In this document: piece after piece, positions 54,650-64,000 of the stretch
How positions within the stretch are numbered: position 1 is the first letter of the stretch
Layout of the letters: each line of letters starts with the position of its first letter
Assembly (NCBI GenBank): GCA_021234155.1
Contig: JAJEKV010000017.1
Location: forward strand, 7,355,253-7,419,252
From: Isoetes taiwanensis
Taxonomy: Eukaryota > Streptophyta > Lycopodiopsida > Isoetales > Isoetaceae
Length of the DNA: 64,000 nt
Reading direction: 5' to 3'
Position numbers and translations under genes: made by a program
Notes under the pieces: model-generated
What the model was told of the DNA's origin: nothing
Databases searched by the model: none
Seen by the model: only the letters and a program-made list of their open reading frames with translations

Positions 54650-54805
54650 GCCATCGAGGTTTTCTCTATGGAGTTTTTCTTGGTGCGTTGCTTTCTGCAC
54701 ACTGCTGTTTTGCTCCTATAAGACCTTGGTTGCTTGTGTGGTGGTATTTTATAAAGAAGATGCATGTTTTTTCCTCATACTAGAGTTTGACACTCATATC
54801 TCTTA
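54650..54805. promoter_or_regulatory. Likely promoter region of the p101-like gene
   Basis: Only about 170 bases separate the start codon (54637) from the neighbouring inverted-repeat transposon. A TATTTTATAAAG word (minus: CTTTATAAAATA, near 54747-54758) could be a TATA box. The promoter therefore lies at, or inside, the transposon. Confidence 0.3.
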
Positions 54806-56621
54806 GGGGGAGGTGGCCATTGGCTGCGCACTTAAGTGCGTAATTGAAAGGCTATACATGCCATACGACATGATGCCCAACAAGATTGCCTCCATGGCAA
54901 GCCTAGTCATTTGCCAAATTAGCAAATTCATGGCAAGTTATGAGATGTCAAAATGGTGGAGGTACTGGTAACCACCAGGGCTGAGGTGGCAGCCCCATAG
55001 AATACCACAATGCCCATTGAAGGCTGCAAAGATGGTATGCACAAAATTGAAGTACCAACAATTTAACTGAAAACAGTTTTGATCAATACAAACAGCAACA
55101 TTTGAAAACATTGATCTACGTTGAGATTATCCACTTTGTTTCTTTTGTGTAGACTCTGCAAAACGCAAAATTTCAGTATCAGTTATTTTTAACCCTTATC
55201 TCGCCTCCCTTATCCCAGCAGGGTAGGTGTGGATTTTGCTACCTATGGAATAAAAAGAGGTCTAATGTAGATATTGTTTTGATGCTCCTCTGGTCATAGA
55301 CGCATGGAACAACGCTTAATTAGGTTCATGCAAATCAAAATGCCTCTTCTTCTTCAGTGGCATAAACCTCCTTCTCCTCACCTGATATGCAGATTTAAGG
55401 ATATCTTGAACAGTGAAACATTACTAAAAGAACAATAAGGATTCACTGTTTAACTACTCTATCGAGATAGCAATCAGCAGATATGTACAAGGCCAATACT
55501 CAGAAAATTCAATGAGAAAATATGAGTTAAATAACTTATACGATTTGAATGATTTATTCCTCTTAAAGAAAAGTAAGATATCTTACATGTAGGTCCATCA
55601 AAGAGTAAAAACGAAATTTAAAATGATGGTAGAAAATCACCTGAAAATGTTAAATAATAGTATATGAAACTCATACATTATTTAAACACAGATATGACAC
55701 CAGTTCTTCAAGTCAATCATGACAGTTCTTCAAGTCCTTTATGATGCAACCAACACGACATCAAAATATGGATTACCTGCCGCAGCAAAGCACATGTTAG
55801 CCAACTAATTCAGCTTTAGCGATAAAACAATCAGTAAAAATTGCATTATCATGGGAAATATTGTGGTTCACTACAATCTATCCAACAGATGTAATTAACA
55901 AAAGCATGGTGCAGGAAATTCACAGTATTAAGATCAAGATAACTCTATATTTTTAAAGGGGAAGGCCATTATATCAGAGGCTAACATGGAGCAGCTGGTA
56001 ATGCATATGTTACTGGGATTAAGGCAGCAGCCATATATATATATTGAAGCTATATTTAGCCAACTAAAATTAACAAGGAAATTAACAAACAAGGAAATGA
56101 AAATTAACAAGTTTAACAAATTTGAACACATGATATACAAAGGAAAGGAAAACATGATCTGTATGCCATGGTTACACATGACCTAAGGTTTTTGAACCTG
56201 CATGCAATATTGTTGGATGAATCCTATCTGTTGACCAGGTGACAAAAGGTCTACATCATGTAAACCACAATGTAGCAGCACAAAAATTAATCTTCACAGA
56301 AACTAAATCTTCACAAGAATTAATTCATGTAAATGGATAAAGACAGGATGTTAGATTACCATTTTTTGAATAGCGGCCAGTTTACAGACTCCAGCATCCG
56401 GCAAGACTCCAGATCATCTAGACTGCAGATCATCTAGTGGCAGCTGATACGCGGAAGTAGCTGACACGATCGCCTAGATGGTCTGTTAACCGGAGCCTTT
56501 GCGGTCGTTTTACGAAATCTTCTAGACAGTTTCCACGTCTGCAAAGGGGAAATTCCGACGTCCACCAAGCGTATTTGTCATGTCATACGTGGTACCTGCG
56601 CAGCCAATGGCCACCCTCCCC
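54806..56621. mobile_element. Element with 25-bp terminal inverted repeats (1.8 kb)
   Basis: The left end GGGGGAGGTGGCCATTGGCT plus GCGCA (54806-54830) is inverted at the right end TGCGCAGCCAATGGCCACCC plus TCCCC (56597-56621). About 23 of 25 bases agree. The interior has no transposase or other gene; open frames at 55934-56186 are AT-rich noise. A non-autonomous DNA transposon is the simplest reading; superfamily and target duplication are not resolved. Confidence 0.6.
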
Positions 56622-56629
56622 TCGAATAG

Positions 56630-57711
56630 TTTCTCTTTGAAGATGAGCTTTTCTACACTCACTACAAAAAATTTCTAATTCTCTAATTTGGAAATTAGGG
56701 GAGAATTTCCTACTCACCATGCACTCACCCTTAGGTCACCTTTAGCATGTAGAGAATTCACCTTAAAAATCGTGGAGAACTAGTGATGAAACTTGGAGAA
56801 TTGATGATGAACCTTGGACTGAATTCACTATTTATTCACCTCTAATTTACCATTAAAATTTCTATTTATGTTCCCTATGCAATTCCAATATGTTCACCAC
56901 TTCATTTCTGAAAAGTTATGAGCAATAGTAGCATTTGCACATTGTCTATATCAACGTTTGTACATTGTCTACAAAAGTACATAATAGATGATAGCTCGGG
57001 GAATCCTTTTGAGATATTAACAAATCCCATCTCAGTGACAAATCCATGTACCGCTACATCAAATGGGAATACCCTAAGCTCCTCCATATCCTTGCATACG
57101 AATCCAACTGCAAGCAAGCCTCTATCCTCCACAATATCCTTGGCCTGACAAACATGAAAATGCTTTACACATCAAGTTATTTCTATCTTGAACATTCTAG
57201 AAATAAGGATCTTACCCAGAGATGCTTTAGCAAGATATGATCTGTTCAAATTGTGTGTTCCAAAAATAGCATGACTTCCATAAAAACAAATTATCAATGC
57301 CCCCAACTTGACACTGATTATATGTGTCAAATTACATTCTATGAATAACACAATCCAATACATGTTGATGATTTGAAACTAGTAACTTAAACCTCCTTTT
57401 CATCAAGTAACTTGAACCTCCTTTTCATCAAGTAACCTTCTGCTTCCTGACTTGGACAAAACTATTTTCAAGCTGAAAATTGACAGTCTGAATGGGATAT
57501 TTCTCCAACCAGGCTGATAAATCTGGAAAGCTTTGGAAAGAAGAACAACTGTAGCCCAGAAATAAGAATAACAGAGATAGGATCGTCTTATCTCTCTCTT
57601 TTTGTTTCTAGGCTATGGTTTTTCTTCTAAAGCTGACGTCTGTGATACTAGTGACATAGGCATGGCAAGATGGGTCTTCAAAGCAACTCTGAGGTCCAGT
57701 TGCCTGAACTA
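56630..57711. other. Gene-free stretch
   Basis: Contains the short duplication AACCTCCTTTTCATCAAGTA (about 57390 and 57415) and several TTCACC/ATTCACC words near 56705-56900. The frames at 56902-57148 have no motif. Confidence 0.45.
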
Positions 57712-59492
57712 TTTTACCCATCATTCAGAACCTAAAATCATGTTTAAGGGTGGGACAAAAGTCGCACTATCCTATCCATATTCAATTACTACTACATGTA
57801 TGCCAAAACTCCAAGGATGCATTCCTATCCACAACAGATAGCTTTACGTCAGATATCTCATAGAACATTAAGTGCATCAAGTATATGCATCAAGTGGGGT
57901 CGTGCTTATTTGCTTAAAAATATTTGCCGTAGACGGAGGTGGTCGCAAGTGTGGTGTTTGCAGCAATAATAATAATAATAGTGGCAATCAAGGTTTTATA
58001 TTGCTATTAAGCCCACGTTTTTTTAAAGAAAATAGTATCAGAGTGACCCGCAAAAGTAGACACCAGGATTTATGCATACATAATGTATCTCCAATTCTTG
58101 CAACATCCACAGCCATGTAATTAATTATTTTCCCACTTGAGTGGCTTTATCTAGAGACGTTAGAGAGATGCATATCCTTCCGATAAACAAATGATGGTAA
58201 CGCTGACCGCACTTGGAAACCTAGCAATTGCACTTCAAAGAACCGTTAGCACTGACTCAAATTTTGAGTAACCTAAGTACCAAGAAACTACAGTGTTAGG
58301 ATGGAAGTTTCATTATGAAATCGTACATTATTCCACAAAATCATAGATTAATTATGGAGTAGTGTATATACCTTTGCTTGAGTTTTAGAACTGTGTTTTG
58401 CTTTCATCTTAATCCACCTTTTAATAAGATAAGATAAGATAAGATAAGATAAGATAATCTGTTGAGGCCTTCTTTGTACTCCAGCAAGAAATAAAAGGAA
58501 ATAAGACGGGGAAGATACAAATGCCGAAGTTGTGAAGATACAAACCAGGCTGAAAATGGCTAGAAAACATACAGTAGAAATGAAAGTATCCACCGCAAAA
58601 TTATTGGAAAATTAATTGCCCCTTTTCTAGTTGGAAGCATTGCAATAAGAGAGATAAATAACCATGCCACACTTTGCACACTGGCCCTATCTCCAAGTAG
58701 AGCCAATGGTTTTGGGTTTGATGGAGAAAAAGCCAGCTAAAATCAGCCGAATACAGAACAGTAAGATACGTCCACGAACTCACAATAGTCTTATAAGAGC
58801 TTCCATATCCTTCGAACACGAATGGTCCTCTTTCTTGTACAAGAGATGGTTGGCCATCTTTTCGCTGGGTAGAAGTACATAAAGAATGCTAAAATGTATA
58901 TGCAAATGGGTAACAAAATGGATTTCACGTAGCGGTTGGAAAAAATTAATTTCAGTGTCTGTGCATGTGCCTAAACTCAATAAGTTCCATAGCATATTAG
59001 ATTATCTAAATGCCATGGATTCAATATACACTTCTTTTATTACTTGTTAAGAAAATAAGAGAATCCATTGATCATCTAGATATGGTAGCGAAGTATGGAG
59101 TTGTTCCAACCATAGTAACATGGCTTCATTTCTTACTCGACAATTTTGAGCCTATGAAAATATGTGAGTCTGATTGCAATAGATAATTAATTCTCACTGC
59201 TTTTGCTTCTGCTTACTTTGCAGCCTCCACAGATAAAACATCACCTCTGTAATTGGTCTTCCAAAGATATTCATTTGTCCTATTTACAAACAATTGGTCA
59301 TGGGAGTTGTGCGAAAATCAGTCAATTAATTAGAAGTACCAACCAAGGGTGTAGCTTGATGGGTCTTACTCTGGTTCCATGCAGATCTTTTCCAACTCTT
59401 TTGTAGCTTTTCAAAGATGCAGAAAAGTCTCCCATGATGGATATATCCTTACTAACAGGTTGCAATTTTAATGGACAACAATGTGATCAAAC
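57712..59492 (+). repeat. Tandem segmental duplication, unit A (1.78 kb)
   Basis: Starts ATTTTACCCATCATTCAGAACC and matches unit B (59493-62040) over its whole length. Marker words shared by both are TATTTGCCGTAGACGGAGGT (57925 and 59695), CTCCAATTCTTG (58089 and 59858) and CATGCCACACTTTGCACA (58662 and 61194). It carries an AAGAT tandem repeat (about 58430-58462) that unit B lacks. No gene is recognised in the duplicated block. Confidence 0.88.
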
Positions 59493-62040
59493 CTATTTTA
59501 CCATCATTCAGAACCTGAAAGCATGTTTAAGGGTGAGACAAAAGTCACACTATCCTGTCCATATTTACTGCTGCCTGTATGCCAAAACTCCAATGATGCA
59601 TTCCTATCCACAACATATAGCTTTACAACAAATATCCCATAGAACATCAAGTGCATCAAGTGGGGCCGCGCTTAAAAGTATTTGCTTAAAAATATTTGCC
59701 GTAGACGGAGGTGCTCGCAAGTGTGGTGTTTGCAGCAAGCAATAATATAGTGGCAATCAAGGTTTTATATTGCTATTAAGCCCACCTTTTTTTAAAGAAA
59801 ATGTTATCAGAGTGACCCGCAAAAGTAGACACCAGTATTTATGCATGCATAATGTATCTCCAATTCTTGAAACATCCACGGCCATGTAATTAATTATTTT
59901 CCCACTTGAGTGGCTTTATCTAGAGACATTATGGAGATGTATATCCTTCCGATAAACAAATGATGGTAATGCTGACCACAGTTGGAAACCTAGCAATTGC
60001 ACTTCAGAGAACCATTAGCACTGACTCAAATTTTGAGTAACCTAAGTACCAAGAAACAACAGTGTTAGGATGGAAGTTTCATTATGAAATCATAATCTTT
60101 GACCCGGATATTCCACCAAATCATAGATTACTTATGGATGAGTGCATAATACCATTGCTTGAATTCTAGAACTGTGTTTTGCCTTCATCTTAACCCAATT
60201 TTAATAGAGTTGGTCATAATCTGTTGAGGCCTTTCTTCGTACCCCAGAAAAGATACAAATGCCAAGTTGTGGAGACGTGCAATTACCAGGCTGAAAATAG
60301 CTAGAAAACATACAGTGAAATGAAAGAATAGAATAGAATAGAATAGTTTTTTTTAACGTCCACGGAGACCAATAGGTCATGGGACCCATACAATGGGCTA
60401 GTACAATCATTACTACTAGGATTAAAAAACCCATGCCTCGAAAGGTTTTCAAGGGAAAAACCTTTGCAGTAATGATGATACTAGACAAGCAGAGATAATG
60501 ACTACTGAGGGCTCAGTAATTGCGCACGCTTATCTAGAACCTCAAGTATGTATAATGCCAAGTCATGCACCCATAGTGCTCGGAAGTTGTGGAAGCGTGG
60601 AATGGAATGCTAAGGTCAAAAATGATTCCTGACTATCTCAAAAGCGGGGCAACTCGTGCAAGAGTATGGCTTTCATCTTCAATAACCTCAGAATCGGCAA
60701 TGTGCACATAGTCTCGCTTCACATGCAATGCGCGCCGCATCCCATCTACCGCCTCAATCCGTAGCATGTGGGATCCCGTATAATTGATGCAATAGCTACA
60801 AGCTTGTTCCTCGACAATGAAGCAAGCAAATAAGCTTGGGGCCGTGGTGCCAAGGTGGGATTTATGTGTGCATGATAATGACCGCCACTTGGGCCAAAGT
60901 AATCAAGGCCCCATATCTTTTGAGAAAAATGACCATTGAGATATTGTTGCAAAAGCTCAGGATCAGAACTGGCAAGCATCAGGCAGTGCTCTGGTTGCAT
61001 AGCCCAACGGGCAAACCATGTAGTGCAATGCTCTTTCCAACATCGTTTCAAACGCTGAGGAGATTCAGCCATGGCAAGTGCAAGAACATGATACCTAACA
61101 TCATCCATGTGGTGCACCTTGCCTCCACCGCAAAATTACTGGAAAATTAATTGCCCCTCTAGTTGGAAGCATTGTAACAAGAGAGATAAATAACCATGCC
61201 ACACTTTGCACATTGGCCCTATCTCCAAGTAATGGTTTTGGGTTTGATGGAAAAAAGGCCAGCTAAAATCAGCCAAATAAAGAAGGGTAACATACATACA
61301 CAAACTCACAATAGTTTTATAAGAGCTCCCATATCCTTCAAATATGCATGGTCCTCTTTTTTGTACAAGAAATGGTTGGCCATCTTTCTGCTGGGTAGAA
61401 ATACGTAAAGAATGCTAAAAATGTATACGCAAATGGGTAACAAAATGGATTTCACGTAGCAGTCGGAAAAAATTAATGTCGGTGTTTGTGCCTGTGGCTA
61501 AGCTCAACAAGTTCCATAGCATATTAGAAATTAGAATGACAAATCAGGAAGACAAGGCCAGATATAAATGCCATGGATTCAATATACACTTCTACTACTT
61601 GTTAAGAAAATAAAAGAATCCATTGATCATCTAGATCTGGTAGCGAAGTATGGAGTTGTTCCAACCGTAGTAACATGGTTTCTTACTCGAGAGTTTTGAG
61701 CCTGTGATACTATGTGAGTCGGATTGCAATAGATAATTAATTCTCACTGCTTTGCTTCTACTTACTTTCCAGCCTCAACAGATAAAACATCCCCTCTATA
61801 ATTGGTCTTCCAAATGTATTCATTTGTCCTATTTACAGACAATTGCTCATGGGAGCTGTGTGAAGATCGGTCAATTAATTAGAAGTACCAAGGATGTAGC
61901 TTGATGGGTCTTGCTCTAGTTCCATGCAGATCTATTCTAACTCTTTTGTAGCTTTTCATAGATGCAAAAAGGTCTCCCACGATGGACATGTCCTTACTAA
62001 CAGGTTGCAATTTTAATGATGACAACAATGTGATCAAACT
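59493..62040 (+). repeat. Tandem segmental duplication, unit B, split by a LINE
   Basis: The unit is 1.75 kb after removal of the inserted LINE. Matches to unit A run on both sides of the LINE (left part to about 60325, right part from about 61128). The end CAATGTGATCAAAC equals the end of unit A, so the duplication is head to tail. The two copies differ by scattered substitutions and small indels. Confidence 0.88.
60326..61127 (-). mobile_element. 5'-truncated LINE inside unit B
   Basis: On the minus strand it is nearly the same sequence as the LINE at 260-1081. It begins at about 61127 within GCACCACATGGATGATGTTA and runs through the W-F-R-W segment and the 3' UTR (GGGTTTTTTAATCC, GGTCTCCGTGGACGTTAAAA). 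It ends in a TATTC repeat tail (plus 60326-60346). Unit A has the empty site, near GAAATGAAAG/TATCCACCGC. Coding is broken. Confidence 0.88.
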
Positions 62041-62049
62041 AGCTTTTTT

Positions 62050-62405
62050 CAGAAATTATGTTGCAGATCAGTAGTATGTAAAATTCAAAAGCATCAAACA
62101 GACATGGCAATGACAACATTATACCATACAAAGACATCTTGCATCTGATTTATAGTTTCTGCATCCCTAAGATGATTTATAGGGAGATGGGGGCAATCTT
62201 CTGTAAGGACCACATAAGTCGCATTTAATTAAAGTGGGTCAAATCCTTACATTTGGGTCTCATGCTGAAAATGGAACTCATACTAAAAAAAAAAATTGAA
62301 TTAAATGCTTGTATAGAATTACACATCATACACCAAGGATTGGATCACTTGTTTTTCTCATAAATATTACAAACCACGAGTTGAGAAAATTTTCAAGCTT
62401 TTCAA
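62050..62405. other. Gene-free stretch
   Basis: AT-rich spacer between the duplication and the DUF7869-type gene; no feature is supported. Confidence 0.45.
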
Positions 62406-62407
62406 TT

Positions 62408-64000
62408 TTATCTACCCTCATACGGTGCTATAGCATGGAGGTTGCTCATGGCTTTGTCCATCTTCCTTTTGGGGATCTTGTGGGTCTTGTCCTTTGAAAT
62501 GTGACAAGTTGGATATGTCCATACCACACACTCCACCAATTCCCTCCTTTGAGGATCAGTATGATTTGTCCTCCACTTCTTCTCCCAATAGTCGGTGTAT
62601 TGCTCCTTCAAGTTGCCCCTCTTGTGCCTTCCAACGGGCTCCCAATATTGAATCTGGAATCCATGATGCAACTTTTCTCCATCAGGCATGGTGGTGGTAA
62701 CATCAGAGAGTGCCACCCCTAACCAAATTGGACAATCCTCATCATCAGGCCTTACTAGCACAAAGTATCCTTCCTTGATGTCCTCAAAAGGATCCCACTC
62801 AGGAAGATCAAACCACTTCGGCTTTGAGGCCTTGCTTCTCACAAACCACAGCCATTGTTAGGATCCAAGTCAACTTTCTTAGATGTGCTTGCACCATGAG
62901 AACCCTCCCATCTAAACTCTGGTAAGAACCTGTCTCTCAGCTTCCCCTGCATGGTTGTTTGATTTCTAAGCATGTCACAACTTTCTCCCAATAATTGATT
63001 AGGGAGTCCATGTGATTTTTCTTCAGTGTGGAGGTGTGATTTCTATTTCGAACATCCTCCCAGTGCGTTATATAATCCTTGATGCCCTTTACTAGCTGGC
63101 TAGAGTCTTTAACTGTCTTAAGGGAGGAAGTGGTTTTGGCTCCCCTCTAGGAATAAGAACTTCACCTGTAGCCCCCCTTTGCCACAACTCGATTCCTTGT
63201 ACAGGCATCCACAACTTATCATCTGGTCTCCACTCATATTGCATGATCGGTATTCCATCCTTGACCCAACACTTGAACTGAAGTGGCTTTGTATGTCCTG
63301 TCAACTTATCCTTACCATCTAGTAAGTATCCCTCGACAAATGATTTCCAATTTGCAACCTCATCCATCAAAAAAGCCATTGGGTTGGGGTCAATGTAGCT
63401 CTCAAACACATCCATTAGTTCAGGGAGACTAGTCACGTTTTCTCTCTTGAGCTTGGTAGAGAAAGTTCCGAAGAATGCATCTATATCATGATGTGTATGC
63501 CTAACCATCATGAACCCCACCTTTACAATCTTGAATACTCCCACTGCTGTCAAGTATGACATTGCCCCAAACATCCATCTATTCTTGTTTTCTTTCCAAC
63601 AGTTGTCCAATTGAATACATAGCTCCTCTGGAAGTTGTTTTTCAAGTAAGGGGAACTCATCCCAAGTCCTTCTTGTTCCTTTTGACACCTTGGATGTGAG
63701 CTCCTTTATCTGCCTTTGGTAACAAAGCGGTTGATCACCCATCAAAGCCTCAAAAATAGGGGCTGAGGGAGAATACCTCCTCCCTTCTATCGATCCTCTC
63801 TCTGGTATTCTCAAGCACTTGAAAATAGAACTCACATGGAAATTCGGACCATCCCTCCATAGATCAAATACAAAATGACCAAAGGTGTCAGTTCCATGCC
63901 AATGTGTCAAGATACCCGCCAGACTTACTTTCATCTGAAAAGCGTTTTGACAATGCTTGGGCAAAGGATCTAGCTTTGGCAAAAAAGTCTTGTATTGGCC
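62408..64000 (-). pseudogene. DUF7869-type transposase-like gene, 3' part, broken
   Basis: The frame 63982-63092 is still open at the window edge, so the N-terminus lies outside. It has an RNase-H-like core: QLDNCWKENKNRWMFG (about 63620-63560) and VRHTHHDIDAFFGTFS (about 63510-63460), which correspond to the QLDN..ENKN and GHTHxDID motifs of proteins common in repeats of plants, algae and animals; the Gly and Glu of GHTHED are changed to Arg and His. A stop at 63092 is followed by a shifted but homologous frame, and then by 62842-62408, which encodes a small C-terminal domain (GYFVLVRPDDEDCPIWLGVA and FQIQYWEP), probably a reader-like barrel. At least two frame breaks show that this copy is dead. 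Exact transposon class is not known to me. Confidence 0.65.

Overview
This is nuclear DNA from a land plant. The evidence is spliced genes with ordinary GT-AG introns, a plastid-type cysteine synthase, a plant A-type cyclin, a thylakoid-type TPM protein, a copia element primed by initiator tRNA-Met, a chromodomain gypsy element and several LINE families. I infer a large, repeat-rich and probably non-flowering plant genome (fern, lycophyte or bryophyte grade). That inference rests on the style of the LINE 3' ends and on a DUF7869-type transposase, and it is not proven. About 15 percent of the window is gene. Most of the remainder is mobile or duplicated DNA. || Layout: 0-6.5 kb holds a LINE 3' end, a two-exon sirtuin fragment and several small repeats. 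6.8-10.4 kb is the clearest genic island: an intronless TPM-domain plastid protein (+) converging on an 11-exon cyclin A gene (-). 12.5-14.8 kb is a Mutator-like element with terminal inverted repeats that has swallowed a 1.1 kb pure polypurine tract. 15-23.2 kb is two LINE tails followed by a full-length but broken copia element (5-bp target duplication CCCAT) that has itself been hit by a LINE tail, an unknown insert and a tandem-dimer insert in its 3' LTR. 23.2-35 kb is gene-poor; it contains a 47-bp-arm hairpin, a regularly spaced repeat cluster that looks like a CRISPR array, microsatellites and duplicated blocks. 35.4-37.5 kb is a 10-exon O-acetylserine (thiol)lyase gene (-). 37.6-39.6 kb is a back-to-back pair of DNA transposons. 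39.9-45.2 kb is the 3' half of a chromodomain gypsy element joined to a decayed LINE. 45.5-46.5 kb is a second, shorter copy of the Mutator-like element. 49-50 kb carries two pieces of an HMA1-type metal ATPase gene in opposite orientations. 50.3-54.6 kb is a multi-exon gene whose product resembles, by my reading, the animal p101/p84 regulatory subunits of class IB PI 3-kinase. 54.8-56.6 kb is another element with terminal inverted repeats. 57.7-62.0 kb is a 1.8 kb tandem segmental duplication, one copy of which has taken a LINE. 62.4-64 kb is the end of a DUF7869-type transposase-like gene. || The host genes do not form a pathway together. Functions represented are cysteine biosynthesis in plastids, cell-cycle control, thylakoid biology and possibly phosphoinositide signalling. 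The most notable items are the p101-like gene, the polypurine tract inside the Mutator-like element, the LINE families that share one 3' UTR but end in different microsatellites, and the CRISPR-like repeat cluster.
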